A stretch of DNA of 64,000 nt from Antrodiella citrinella (GCA_004802725.1 SGPM01000017.1:124001-188000); one strand, 5' to 3'. Shown: positions 33,249 through 45,306, counted from the first letter of the stretch. Numbers and translations are program-made. Notes: generated from the sequence alone by a model not told the origin.

Positions 33249-35771
33249 TCATAGCGAAGACGATCCAGTCAAGCTAGACGACCCTTCCGACCCAGACGTA
33301 GACAATATAGGAGTGATATCTTTCCTCGACCTCGACCGCCCGCGCTCCGCATCCGAGGTCGTGTGGCTTCCAGGCTTGAGCAGGTGCCGGTACGCACGCT
33401 CGGGACTGAGGGTGAAGATGAGGAAGATGGCGATGCAGAGGATGCCGGCCGCAGTGATAAAGACGGTCTTGGGGAAGTGCGCGACGGTCGTGCCGTAGAT
33501 GAGACCGAACATCATTGGCTATTTGCGTAGCGGAAAAAGGCTGACTTGAGTTACTTCGGTAAAGAAAGAGTGAAAAGAAAGGACGCACCCCGAGGATGTA
33601 CTGCCCAACAGCCTGTAGCACCGACAACGACCCAAACAACCTCCCCGCACCTCCATCGTCCACCACAGCAGTCTCCCCCGCCTCCGCCACCGCATAATGC
33701 CTCATCTGCAACAGACACAACGCAATACTATTCACCGCCGGATGCACACCTGCCCCCAGACTGCTCATACTCGTGAACAGCGTGAACAACACCGGGCCCG
33801 CGGAGGCGGGGGCCACGAACACGAAGAAGTGGGAGAAGAAATCAATGAAGAGCGAGATGCGGACCAGGATGAGGTCGAACGACATCTCGGCGCGCAGGTG
33901 TGCGAGCGTGGGTTTTGGTTTGCCCATGATGCGTGCGAGGGAGGCGGATGCACCGGGGAGGGCGGACGCGCGGGTCTCGGATTTGGGCTTGAAGCGCGAG
34001 ATGAGGACTATGAAGGAGGTTCAGTGGGGGGTGGTCAGTAGAGGTAAAGGAAGGGTGCGTACATGGCATGAGAACGAGGAGGTTCAGGGCACGCACGGCA
34101 CCCATTAGTGAAATATAATAACTGAGCTGCATATTGTTCAGTACTACGAGTGAACAGGACATACACCTGCTCTTACTTGCTCGGCTCCCCAGCCGTAGAT
34201 GTGTCCAGCATACAGATATTTGATTTGGAAGATGCCCTGCACGCTGGGTTCATGACATTGCATAGCACGAAAAGAACAACACGCACGGTGGACAAAAGGA
34301 ACATGAACATAGTGGACGCCAAGATGGTTAACGACCAGTCTCGCTTGAAGCCACCTCCGGGGAGAGGCAGCTTCCTCGGCACAAACAGAGCCAAAGGACT
34401 AAGAAGCCGCTCGAGGTGCGAGATTTGCGGCACGACAGCACCATCCGTCTCAACGGGTGCGCCTCCATGAGAGGCGTGATGAGCCGCCAATGCAGCCTGT
34501 TTCGCCTTCTTCTTATCCAACGACTCCGGGAAGACGAACAGAACCAAGAGAAGGTTCACGAATGAACACATCGCCGCGACGTAGAAGACAGAAGTGACTT
34601 CAGGAACGGCGTGTCCGACATCTGTAGCGGGGCTATTGTGGAAGATAGGATGGCGAATAAAGAAAGCGCCGAAAGTGGGTCCCAGAGAGAGGCCGAGGAA
34701 GAAGACACCACTGAACCGACTGAAGACGTGAGCTCTAGAACCATCGGAGGTACAGTCGGATACGTAGGCCGAAGTCGCGCCTTGCAGAGTCGACCATCCG
34801 CCCAGAAGACCCTCAATGATCGGCGCGATAATGAGAAGAAGCTGTCCATGAGCCGCGAAGATGCTATGTGGAGTTGAAACTAGAATGAATGTAAGGTCGC
34901 TGTATGGAGGCAATGTGGTGAGAATACGGTCAGATGTGCGAAGAAGCACCACGACGCACGTTATGAATAAACCAAGAGTCGCTGCAGCTAGCACGCGTGT
35001 ACGTCCATATCGTTCGCCAAAATGTCCCCACCAGCCCGTACTCAGCGCACACAATGTCCCTACGGACATCGCCATTATAGTCTGCAAGCGAGCAGCAATG
35101 GCCTGCACGGCAGGGTCCTTCGAGCATATCGGCGGATTCCTGGATTCGGATTCATCGGACCCTGCAGAAGAGTTCTCGAATCGAACGAAGCTATGAAGTC
35201 GGGAGGTACCCGAAGATACCGTGGAAGGGTCAAAATGAATATCGTGTTGCGGGCCGAGTAATCCCTGAGACAGTGCGCTGGGTGTACGCGTGGGTACGAC
35301 TAGATCCAGAGCGGCAGGCATGCTGCTAGTATGGTCGTACTTGTCGTGCCCATGGACGATGTTGCAAGATAGCTGCGTAAAGACTTGGACTCGCGGTGCG
35401 AGGGTCATTCCGCGCTGTAGTCAGGAAGAATACTGAGAAAAGCGTGGCAGAGTGAGAACGGAGGGACTTACAACCATAGACGCAATCAAAGCAAAGGGGA
35501 CCAGCCTGCAAGACACGATAAGTAGTAGTATGACCACTGGCACTAGCTAAACACTAGGACTACTATCCAAAGCCAGGCCCGAAACGTGGTCGCAGGCACT
35601 TGCGGCTCCAAAGATCCTCCTCAAAAACGGTGCAACAAATACTCACCATAGAGGACGCGGTCTGAGGAATGGTTTCTTCACCCGTCTATTCTGCTCATCC
35701 TCCGAACCCAACAGCGGCTGTCTCTCCGTCACGGCAACATCAGTGTCCGCCACTGTAGGCTTCTGCACCAT
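33249..35771 (-). CDS. MFS transporter, TCR/Tet-like
   Basis: A 12-helix major facilitator in the tetracycline-resistance-like group. Its substrate is unknown. The short acidic head MVQKPTVADTDVAVTERQPL (start 35771; an in-frame ATG at 35888 is an alternative) precedes WLVPFALIASMV and RGMTLAPRVQVFTQLSC, spliced over introns at about 35465-35645. The diagnostic loop is GWWGHFGERYGRTRVL, the GxxxxRxGRR-type motif between helices 2 and 3. Other helices include AAHGQLLLIIAPIIEGLLGG, FSGVFFLGLSLGPTFGAFFI and VFYVAAMCSFVNLLLVLFVF. The second half is FQIKYLYAGHIYGWGAEQ, YYISLMGAVRALNLLVLMP and SLSVLQAVGQYILG. The C-tail is Ser-rich with RSRSRKD. The central loop has a Lys/His/Ala segment. Intact by inspection. 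Confidence 0.82.
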
Positions 35772-36281
35772 CGCGTGCGATCCGACAGAAAGGTGGGAGA
35801 TGGGTGTTGGATGCAAGACGAACTCTCCCTCGCACGAGGGCGGTTGCCTGAAACCAAAGATATGTTTTCCACGGATAACTGCGGCCAATTAGAAAGCAAA
35901 TCAAGTTTACTGCTAGCCTGTCATGTATGCGCTCATATGATACGAAGATGGTGGTAGATGGTGGTTCAGTGGAAGGCCGTGAAGCCGTGTGGAACGAGTC
36001 GTAACTAGAGAAAGATAAGCAACCGGCACGGCGCGGTATCGTTGGCGTTCAGGAGGAGGAGGAGGAGGATATATTCTGGTTAGGTCCCATCAGAAACGCC
36101 GGTTTGCTTTTCCGTATACACGTCAGGCCTAAGCGTATGGTAAAAACATCTACGTACAGTGAGGAGGACTCTGAGGAGAACCTCGATAAGATTAGATTGC
36201 GCTCTACTGCCCTGTCCGACGCACAAGCTACTTGAAAGAACACGACAACTACGACTAGAAAATTGCTCCATCGCGCCCATT
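35772..36281. other. intergenic, with ggaggaggaggagg run
   Basis: Promoter side of the MFS gene and 3' side of the kinase-like pseudogene. It holds a short gga simple repeat at about 36050-36068. No gene was recognised. Confidence 0.4.
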
Positions 36282-37228
36282 CTACAGCCAAACTAGCGTC
36301 TCAGACAATAGAATATTGAAGCCAAGGTCTTTGTCTTCGAGAAGTTTCTTCAAGAACGCATCAAAGCCCTCCTCGGTGTCATATACCCACTGGCCTTCGT
36401 AGCCTGGTAGCACAGTGGGCGTGAAGTCTTGTTTTCTAAGTAATTTATTAGCAAGGATGTCACAGTGGGAAGGCATCACAGGTACGCATTGCTTGAGATG
36501 CCACTCCTTGTGGAGTCTGAACATAATCAAATCCCTTGCCTCGAAGATCGCCTCGAATTCGATTGTCTCGAGAAGCTGGTGAACGTCTTAATAGAATGGA
36601 ATCGCTAGACTTCGTCGATACTCTGGATTCATCTAAGTCACAGACTCACCAACGTTAAGCACGATGCTCTCGGCAATGCGGTCGATAATGTGTTGAGACG
36701 GCAGGTTGGGTATTGTGTCCTTGACAACATGCAAACTGCTGTAAATTCGGTCACTGCTGTATTGACAAATGACAGGTCCGCGAGCAATCCTGCAATATGG
36801 TCCTACACCGTGAGACCGAATCCAAGGTATGGGTCCTTTCGAAGTTCATCTAGCAGCTCCTTGAAGCACCTTTCGGTGTCGCTCGTCCATGAGCCTTCAT
36901 AATTTGGTATTCTCATCGGTGTGAACGGAACACCGCTGAGGAGGTAGTCAGCGAGGACATCACAAGAGGGAAGCATGCCATACACGCACTTTTCGACATG
37001 TCACTGCATGTGGAGTCTGAACAAGATAAAATGCTTCTTTTCGAAGATCTCCTGGAAAGCGACTTTGTCCAAGAGCCGTTGGACTTCTTGATAGAATCTG
37101 ACCGCTAGGCATAAGGGATAGTCGCGCTTCGTGGCAGTAGACCCGCCGATATTGAGCGAAATATTCCCCAGGCGGTAAATGATATGTTGAGGCGGTATGT
37201 TGGGTGTCTCGACTTTACGGACGAACAT
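36282..37228 (-). repeat. 500-bp-period tandem duplication in the kinase-like locus
   Basis: The two modules align colinearly. In minus-strand reading, SQHII/PQHII, FYQEVQRLL/FYxDVHQLL, IFEKKHFILFRLH/IFEARDLIMFRLH, SCDVLA/HCDILA and NYEGSWTSDTERCFKELLDE / GYEGQWVYDTEEGFDAFLKK pair up, with matching codons exactly 500 bp apart. Divergence at protein level is substantial, so the duplication is not recent. Confidence 0.75.
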
Positions 37229-38125
37229 GCCGGTGTCGGGGCGTATTTTTCCTACAAGTCATAGGTAATTGAGCACGCGTTTCTTCCAGGAGTCCTGTTA
37301 TGTTGAGAACATACCGTGTTCCCAGAACCTCATTTCCGTCCCCAGCTTATACAATCTCAGACATTGGGTGTCAATGCCGCTAAATTCCTCTTCATTGAGA
37401 TGTTCGTTGAAGATGTAGGCCCATTGACACGCTATTTCGTGATGAGTACGAAGACTTTCCAAGTCTATAATGCGGTATTCGCCATCCTTTACCACAGAAT
37501 TTCGCGGTTCTAGATCACCGTGCACGCCGGCAGCGTGCAAAGCTACGACATGATCCAAATTTGGGCTCTAATTCAACAAACTTTCAGTGAAATTCAGCTC
37601 AGGCATAAGAAAGACAAATATGCACCGATCTTCGCGTGGTAGGCACAAGAAGGGTTCAGCCACGCGGTCCCCGAAGCGTTCAAGCACCAAACAGACCACC
37701 TCATCCTGGTGATCTTTACCGTGCAAGATCCCGTACATCTTTGGAATCACCGCGCCTTGCAGCGCCACCAGCTTACAGTAAGCCACAGCTTCCCTCGGGA
37801 TCTTCTCGTTGTCGGCAAATTTGAGCGCGATCTCTAGTTCCTGGTCGTCGTCACATCTGTAGCGGCCCAGATAGACGGTAGAATGTGGACCTGAGTGTAG
37901 GATATCAGTGATCTGGACAGCCTGAGGTTGGAGCTGCATCGAGTATTCAGCTCCAGGCTCCGAGGAAGAACAGAGCGTCAGGTCACAGTCGAAGTCGAGG
38001 GCGTAGGGATGTCTAATGAGTCGGTTGTACTTGTCCGCCAACGGACGATCTTCGCCAACGATGGAGTCATGGAGGCGAATGGGAAAGCATCTCAAGCTTG
38101 GGTCGGATGTTCTCATTATAGGCAT
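36282..38125 (-). pseudogene. kinase-like protein with a tandemly duplicated C-terminal module, both copies with nonsense codons
   Basis: The kinase-like part starts near MPIMRTSDPSLRCFPIRLHD; the true start may be further upstream. It has a glycine-loop-like stretch (ILHSGPHSTVYLGRY), a lysine in EIALKFAD, and after a 60-nt intron (37569-37628) the catalytic loop HGDLEPRN with IIDLES replacing DFG. HGD and DLE are typical of atypical fungal kinase-like or phosphotransferase-fold proteins. Two copies of a ~430-bp module follow with a 500-bp period. Copy A (about 36803-37228) has TGA at 37001-37003 where copy B has TGG (36501-36503). Copy B (about 36282-36705) has TAA at 36588-36590 where copy A has CAA (37088-37090). 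The shared core includes PSCDVLADYLL / PSHCDILANKLL and YEGSW / YEGQW. A functional shorter protein ending at the first stop remains possible. Confidence 0.65.
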
Positions 38126-39540
38126 GTTGGTCTTTGTCCTCTGGATCTGTCAGGCGGAGGTATATGATGTGTATCAGTGGTTATTGGTCAAGTCGTTCGC
38201 GCCTCTGAAGACTAACTTGCCGTAAGTACAAGGAGGAATGCTCGAGGAGGAGACCGGAATCTGAATTTGAGGCCTGAGGCTTGCCAATGCCAAGTACCTC
38301 GCTGGTGCTTGAGGCGCTAAATGTTGTAAAATTCTGTGCGATAGGCCTAGGTAGAGCACGATGACCTTGCTGTCCGCAGTTGTTGTGCTTGCTGCGCGCG
38401 GAGGACGACACTCCTAACGACGGCTTGGGGCGAAGCTGAGTTCGGGTCCAAGTTCGGCAAAGCTCCAAGCCAGGATACTACTTACAAGGCTATGGCTCTC
38501 TAAAGCTGTTCGAAAGACAAATACGACGTCAACGACGGACATGGAAGATGGCTCAGTCAATGATCGCGTATAATCCACGTGTATGAACGTGTACGGCTCG
38601 TGGCTACAAGCTTTTCGGACGAACACTGCGCTCAGCGCATCTTATGACGTCGAAGTTAATGGCTCGATCTTAAATGAACGTCAAGGGATCCTTACATCAC
38701 TTCCTATTGAATGCAATCCTAGAAGTACACAACTACAGCGTGGATGCAAGCCGCAGAAAGAGAAATGACCAGTGTCTGCTCACAAAAGGAGCAAGTCAAT
38801 AAATAATAAATATTCCCGTGCATAAGATTATTTCTGAGAGAAGTCCTAAGTGACGTGCCACAGTGTAAAACGTGAAGGATGCTCACCCGAGATAACCATC
38901 GTCGTTTCTCTTCCCCATTCAGACTCTTGAAACTCGGTGTCGGTGAGGAATGTGTTGAGCCATCGTGAGTTGGCATCTCGAGACGGCCAGAACTGTTCAA
39001 CACGGCGTGCGCAGCTCTGGGTGATCCATCTGAAGCCTTCTCTGACGAGGGACCGTAATGTGATGAACCAAGCATCTTGATGAATCCCCTGAGTGAAGTG
39101 ACATGAGGCGGTGAGCGTTGTGAGATCAATATGTGGACGTACCGTTGTGTGGCATCACAGTACTCCTCTCGGTCTGCCAATTTCGTCTTGCCTTTCACAG
39201 AGACGCCATGGTCGGAGACATCAAGACCCCGCTTCTTCAGACTGGGCGGTGGTACGTTGTGAGAATGATAGACAGGCAACAACGCAACAATGGACGGACC
39301 TGTTTTTCGTTGACTGCATCGCTATCGACCATTGCCGACTCACGAAGATCACACCATACGCAGCAGCAGCAAAGAGAGAGATTGTCTAGCGGCGCAACAT
39401 GTTTGTGAGCGATCTAGTCTTGGATCTTATGTTGTGAAATGCTTACTACGACAAGTGAGAAGTAATCTGACCTAGATGAGACTTTCAGACACGGTGTGCG
39501 GAAGTGGAGATACAGCACACTACTCACCAGCTCGCCATGA
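38126..39540 (-). other. uncharacterised locus with a Trp-rich exon
   Basis: On the minus strand, about 38886-39100, one frame reads GIHQDAWFITLRSLVREGFR, then WITQSCARRVEQFWPSRDAN and LNTFLTDTEFQESEWGRETT. It is bounded by an acceptor (actcag at about 39090) and a donor (gtgagc at about 38886). Its W/F/R composition is much more protein-like than the competing frame of the 38719-39282 ORF. Another exon-like piece, about 38480-38626 (FIHVDYTRSLTEPSSMSVVD), ends before an acceptor-like gagccatag. I recognise no family. It may be an upstream part of the kinase-like gene or a separate decayed gene. Confidence 0.3.
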
Positions 39541-40129
39541 TGGATTGAATGTTATAAAGTGAAAGTTTTACTTGAAGTTTAATCGGTGGTATTTGAGGCG
39601 AAAGAAGAGAAAGAGAGAAAGAAAGAGGGGGAATTTGTGTGATAGTATTTGAGGAGGGTTGGACTTGGAGCACTGAAGAGCCAAGAGGAAACGTCTGCCG
39701 ATCACTAACTGCATCACGTCACACGCCCAGACAAGCGCTTGTTCCATACTCCGGGTATCCCGGGATATTGCCTCCGCTGTTTCTATCATCTATGCACAGC
39801 TTCAAGTCAAACAAACCTTCGCACGGAAAAATAACGGTTCCTTTTCTGAGTGTACGCTTGTGCCCAGTGCATCATGCTCTGCGTAATAATAATCGTAAGT
39901 ATGCCCCTGCTCGTGTGCCGTCTGGTCCTTGACTTGTTTCTCACATTGCACTACAGTACACTCCATGTTGAAGTTCGAAGAAAGTAGTGCCTGCTACTCG
40001 TAAATACGGTAAAAGAAACTCGGTTCACTCGCTCATGTCTGGCCACTCCTCCGCAGTCGTGCCCGAGTCCTCGACAATCACAAAATCTCCGACAGTCTCA
40101 TCCAACTCCTCATACAGCTCCTCCTCCAT
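39541..40129. other. intergenic with purine-rich tract
   Basis: It contains a GA-rich run (about 39598-39632) and short meaningless ORFs. No gene was recognised. Confidence 0.4.
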
Positions 40130-41320
40130 TTACTCATCAACATGCAAGAGAGGATTTGTGACAATCGGCGGTGCTGGCGGTGCTTCCTCCGGAGGAGCCT
40201 GGCGCGGCCACGGTGGGAGCCCAAAGAACCTCGGTAGCTCATGCCACAAACGCTTGCGAAAATGCAACCCCTGGCGTTTGCACTCCTGCGCGCACGCCTC
40301 GCAGAGATGGTACCTCTCCATGACACGGACCACATCGACTGCGAGCTTGCAGTGCAGCATCTTCAAGGGGTCCATACAGTACGTGCCGTCCTCGTCCTCA
40401 TCAATGTGCTCCTGCATATTGACGACGTGGCATATCTGGAGGTCGCATGATCTTGAGGGATCTGTGCAAACATCGAGGCATTGTTTGCGCAATGGAGCGC
40501 TCCATCCCGTGTAGATAAAGGCGCTGATGTCCACTCTGACCTGCCTCACTACAATATGGTCCTGGGCGCAGAGGTATTCCCATCTCGCTGTCCGGCTATA
40601 AGTGCTGTAGTGCACATTGGAAGGAACATTGTGTTGGTTGCGGTGCTCGTACCAGTTGTGATTGTCGGGGATGCGCGAGAGGTAGTAGAGAGCCAGGGGA
40701 GGATTTCAGGCATGTCGAAGCGCCGAGCAATGTGAATGGAGAAGACCGGTTCTTGCAGAAAGAAGTCCTCCAGATACTTGTTGTCAAAGCGAGTCTCGGT
40801 GTAGGAATGCCCGAGATTGTTGACCATCTGTTCCTCGCGAGTCCAGTCGTCAAGTGTGTTCGGCCAAGCGGACCTGAACATCTTGCGGCGTTTATCTGCC
40901 AATTTTGTCACATAGTATCTTGTGGCGAACTCCAGTAGGTCTTCATAGTAGATGGAGAAGTCCAGTCCCAGACTTCCCAGAGGATGGACTACCTCACTAA
41001 GAACAGAATTAGCCGATGAGGTAAAGGTCGCAACAGCAGAAAGACACGTACGCAGCGCCGTCGTTCTCCACTTGATTGATCTCCTGAATGAATCGGGCGA
41101 TCAACTCGCTGGTGTCAGCAAACTGAATCATAGGCAATTCCTTATAGTCAGGCTTGCAGGTTGTCCTCTGTTGGGTGTTCTGGATCCTATGCCTCAACGG
41201 TTCTGAATAGTGCGACAACAGATGCGAGTTGACGCGGAAGAGCTGGCTCTCCCCGTTGGACATCGGCGCAATGATCGCGAGGTCTCCCTTGTTTTCCCAT
41301 GAATCACGGTGGTACGACAT
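40130..41320 (-). pseudogene. BTB/POZ-like domain protein 1, frameshifted
   Basis: Paralog of the two BTB proteins at 45967 and 48098. From gccATGt at 41318-41320 it reads MSYHRDSWENKGDLAIIAPM and ESQLFRVNSHLLSHYSEPLR, the BTB fold. After an intron (about 40989-41051) comes IYYEDLLEFATRYYVTKLAD then RKMFRSAWPNTLDDWTREEQ and FDMPEILP. The family continuation ALYYLSRIPDNHNWYEHRNQ is present but one base out of frame after a CCCC run (plus-strand gggg, 40696-40699). The new frame stays open to TGA, with C-x3-C and YHLCEACAQECKRQG ... LWHELPRFFG, the conserved C-terminus. A one-base deletion in a homopolymer could be real decay or an assembly error. BTB proteins are protein-interaction adaptors. 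Confidence 0.75.
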
Positions 41321-42102
41321 GGCCCCGACGGCCGACGGCCACGTTGACAGCCGGCTGCAACAACTTTTCCATCGGGCTCAGCGCTATTGGACGCAATGAG
41401 CGGCGTACCACAAACAACGTGCAGAACCGACACTTACCATCGTTTATTGTCAAGCTGTGATGAAAGCTTTGAGGAAACATAACGAAGATACGGTGAAGGA
41501 AGAAGATGTGAGTGTTGTGGTGCGCTTCTCATGGTGTCATTGAAATCTTAAATACTTGCAGATGCAAGCGTGGCGTATTTGACAGTATCGGATATCTGTA
41601 CGCGTCTTTCTCTTCAGCTTGGACATAGAAGATGAGGCGATGAGACTATTGTTTCCGAAACCTTGACACACGAGAGTTGATCTGTCAGTAGACTTTTGGA
41701 CACAAGCGGAGGTCAACACTGACCTGCTGGAATAACGACCGACTATCGGAGTCGATCTGAGTTAATCGTGTAGCTTGCACCTGCGAGATGACAATAATCA
41801 GTGCTGCACTGTCGCCGAATGTTCATATCTCGCGACAATTGTTTGATGGCCTCGTTGACAACGACCTCTGCACAGAAAACAAAAGAGCCTCAAAGGCAGA
41901 GGAGCGACGTGCACGACCCGTCACAGGTGCGTCTGTCACGTATTCGGAAATACCCGGGCCGACTTCTGGAAACCCCGCACGCTCACAATTGCACAGAATC
42001 CTATCAATGGCCGATGATGGTATATCATTGGAAAAGATATGGCTGTGTGGCGAATGAGTACTGAGTAGCGGCTGTTCACAAATTATTTGTAAGATACCTG
42101 TT
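41321..42102. other. intergenic region
   Basis: 5' side of BTB1 and 3' side of adrenodoxin reductase, both minus strand. An acgATGgtaagtg at about 41441-41453 (minus) resembles an exon 1 ending in a start codon, but joining it to the next acceptor gives an immediate stop, so I keep the BTB1 start at 41320. No other gene was recognised. Confidence 0.4.
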
Positions 42103-43667
42103 CTATCGTCGTCCCTTCGCCTGACTCAAGAACGTCCGTGCTTCGTCCCAGCCCATACGCTCTCGTTCCTTGCCAATAGCAACGCCTCGTTTGACCTCCT
42201 CTGCATCCACCAACTTCCAGTGTTCGTAATCAGTCACCTCTCCTTCGTTCAATCCAGCCTGCACCTCCACCGGCGGCTCGTCCGAACCTACCGTCTCAGC
42301 CATCACAGGTTCAGCAGCATCCGAGACTCTGCCCTGTGGAACGACACTCTCAAGCGCGTTACCATCTTTCCTGAACTCTCCGGGGAACGCGTCAGCCAGA
42401 ATCGTATCGGCCACAGCATACGCGTCCATCATCGTACTCGCCAGAACACCTCGGGCGCCCATAGCAGCCCAGCCGCTGGCGTAGACGTTTCGCAGCGTAT
42501 GTCCATGTTCGTCCACCACTCGCCCGCCGACCGTCCGGACGTGACCTAACGCGCTGTCATACCACGGTGTTGGCTCACCGTGATGGCCAAGAGATGTCAC
42601 CACCATAGACGTACGCAGAGACGATGTGGCACCCGTTGGAACCGCCCGTTTCTCCGCAGAGAGTGCAGTATGAGCCAACGTGAGTGTAAGGGGTCGAGCA
42701 GCCGACTGATCATCCTCAGGTGCGGGTGCCAAGTGCGTAGGAGAGCGGAAGAAGTCCAAAGACCACGACTTCGGCTTTGTACCGGGCGCGTTCCTTGATC
42801 CTTTCTCCAGCAACTGCACAGTCCGTTTCTGTTGCCTCGTCAGTTCCTCCCCCGCGGGAGGAATAAGTAGCGTTGGGTCCAGAGGGTCCATGGCGGCGTC
42901 TTCCAAGTTCATCATCTCCCTCAACTCCTTCGTGGTGAATGCCGCCTGCAAGGGACCCCTCCTTCCAATGATGGAGACGTGCTGCACCGCTGACCGCTTC
43001 AGAACGTCCAGGACGTTACTTGGGACATCGTATTTCTCCAGAGTCGAAGGAGGTGTGAGCAACATACGAGCGACATCCAGCGAGACGTTGCCTTGACCAA
43101 TCAAGCTGACATGCTCTATGCTTTCTAGTGGCGGTGGCGGTTTGTTTGCGACGGAAGGATGTTGGGTATACCAATGAACTAATGAGAGAGCGGGAATGCA
43201 ACGGTCCGAAGGCGGAAGAGCAGCGTGTAGAGTAGGTATCGTGCAACCGGAAGAGAACAGGAGGTGTGTGTAGTTATGGAGTAGGGATGAGGACGGCAGT
43301 GAGACGTTATGCGCAATGGGAGACGCAGAAGCCGATGTGGTGATGTTGACGTTTCCAAAGAACCGCAGTCGAGGATCCGTCGCGGTGAGGTCAAACTTGT
43401 TGGTACAGTTCTAGCGGCAAAGACATAGCATCATCATACAACAGGCACATTTACACCGCGAGAAGACTGCCTACCCACTTTGACTTCTGGATGGTCCGGC
43501 GCAACTCCATACCTCACTAACCCATGGGGTGCCCAGAGACGATCGTACATGTGAATTTTGATGGCGTCATGGTGAGGGCTTGATTGAGGCAGTAAGGAGA
43601 GGAGTCGTGAGGCGACATAGAACGAAGACGGACCAGCACCGACGATGGCTAGCTTTATGGATGCCAT
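42103..43667 (-). CDS. ARH1: mitochondrial NADPH:adrenodoxin oxidoreductase
   Basis: A flavoprotein passing electrons from NADPH to mitochondrial ferredoxin for Fe-S cluster and heme A synthesis. Exon 1 starts MASIKLAIVGAGPSSFYVAS, the FAD-binding GxGxxS fold, and contains LWAPHGLVRYGVAPDHPEVK, a family hallmark. After an intron (about 43413-43476) come NCTNKFDLT and RLRFFGNVNITT. The NADP-binding motif is IGQGNVSLDVARMLLTPP, and SIIGRRGPLQAAFTTKELRE follows. The C-terminal FAD loop is GWAAMGARGVLASTMMDAYA, and the TAG is at 42103-42105. The last 70 residues are Glu/Val-rich and end QAKGRR. A more upstream in-frame Met (43721) would add residues that could complete a presequence, so the true start is uncertain. 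Confidence 0.9.
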
Positions 43668-44162
43668 GTTGAAATTGGATGACCTGCCTGAAGATTCAGG
43701 TTTCAGGATCATATCAAGAAAGAAAGCATTCAGCTGGTCATACCTTGCTTTCACAGTAGTTGCCAATAGATCAATTCCAGAATGCCAACAATTCGTATGG
43801 ATGAGAATCGGGATGCATGTGAGTCGTTGTAAAGGACAAGCGCAGCTCAGCTGTGAGCGGATAAAACAAGGGTAAAACACTGACTCCCACCGGAGCAACC
43901 GGTCCGGCGTACATGTATTCACTTGACGCAGCAAATTGCAATGGATTTTGGTCGAGGGTACAGTATGTACAGTAAGAAACTACGTCTACAAATAGTTCGA
44001 ATTTGACGAAGACATATGGTAGGAAACAATCGAGTTACAGTACCAGGATTAACGAAGACAACTCTATAGAGCACCCTTCGTACAACGGAATCTAGAAAGG
44101 CTTTAGGTAACGTCATAACGGAAGCCACAGAACAAAAAAACGTCCAAAGAGATTTGAGCCTC
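43668..44162. other. intergenic spacer
   Basis: Promoter side of adrenodoxin reductase and 3' side of the Cys-motif gene. An alternative N-terminal extension of the reductase would fall in 43668-43721. No gene was recognised. Confidence 0.4.
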
Positions 44163-45306
44163 TCAATCGGTGTCATGGATCACCTTTACGATGACCTTAT
44201 GCCCGTGGATGCGCCTCAGCATTCCGTCAGACAAATCCGAAGAGGTATAGCGCATGTCTACTGTGATGGCACCGCCGCACATGTTGCCTTCGGATTGAGA
44301 GTCGTCAGAGCACGCACAACGATAATCCGTACGACAAGACATATTGCCGTTCCTCATCCTGAGTTTGTATTCCGGAGGGACATCGATGCTGAGAAGTCTC
44401 CGCTTAGTAACACGGCTCAAAGTCACATTTCACAGAAGATACATACCAGACAGGCAGCTTGCATTGACTGATGGTATTTTTTGCAGCCCTCCGCACTACC
44501 TTCTCCGTAATCTCGTCACTCTCCGCCACCACCACAGTATACGATCCGACGAAGTCACCGACGGACGTTACAGTCGTAAGTCGGCGAATATATCCTGCCA
44601 ACGCACGACAGAGGTCATCTTGAGTCTGGAATTCTTCGTCTCCGCCCAGAGAAAGATCAAGCTTCAGCTTCTTGGAAAAGCCTAAATCGCCTCCAGCCTT
44701 CCGTTTCCCGTCAATGCCGTCGACATAGTCTTCCGCACCGTTAGCCCGAGAACCGAAGGGTATCTTTCCTGCCTCGCGTAGCTTCACCATCCAACTCTTA
44801 AAACGGGCTTCAATGGGTTGATTCTCTTCCTCCGCTTCCATAATGACGTCGTCGAAGGAAGGCAGAGCATACTGTTGCTGTTGCTTCAGAAGTTTGCTCT
44901 TCTTCGTCTGCGCCCGGCCATATTCTCGACACTTCTCGCAGGTTTTGTAGCGGTAGTGATTGGGGAGTTTAACCCGGCAGGATGTTTTCGAACAGGTTCG
45001 CAGGTCGTCGTCGGCTTGTTCAAATTTGATAGGCCGGAGTGGTCCAGGAGAACTAGTGGAAGGCGGAGGAGAGGACGAAAATTCGAGTGGAAATGGAATG
45101 GGATCTCGGAGGGATTTGAGACCAAGAATGGGACGTGGGTTCTTTAAAGTGGGAAACATCGAGATCTTCCGAGTTGACGTAGCGAGTGTGGTGAGGTAGG
45201 ACTCTGGGTCATCCGCTGAGCTTGCTTCGGTTGGTTTCGGGTTACGAGCAGCGCGTATTCTATGGACAATGCCTCTTTTAAGTCGCGACAGCGAATATGA
45301 AGTCAT
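44163..45306 (-). CDS. uncharacterised protein with a Cys-rich CxxC motif
   Basis: No named family recognised; proteins of this layout occur in agaricomycetes. The N-terminus (MTSYSLSRLKRGIVHRIRAA) is basic. A Pro/Ser-rich linker leads to TCSKTSCRVKLPNHYRYKTC then EKCREYGRAQTKKSKLLKQQ, with Cys spaced as in a small zinc-binding motif (C-x4-C ... C-x2-C). An acidic linker, a Lys-rich patch (KKLKLDLSLGG) and FQTQDDLCRALAGYIRRLTT follow. After an intron (about 44404-44461) the last exon has SIDVPPEYKLRMRNGNMSCR, CGGAITVDMRYTSSDLSDG and TGA at 44163-44165. CRCACSDD-type Cys clustering suggests a second metal site. Nuclear location is inferred. The opposite frames are shadows. Confidence 0.55.

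Noticed and set aside
37568..37570. In-frame TAG between the kinase-like N-lobe and its HGD loop
   Set aside because: A 60-nt intron (gtgcat...ttagag) removes it and keeps the frame (EDR|PNLDHVV), so it is not counted as a nonsense mutation.
38719..39282. 187-codon minus-strand ORF as a gene
   Set aside because: It runs through likely introns, and the overlapping frame within it is more protein-like; only the region is described, not the ORF.
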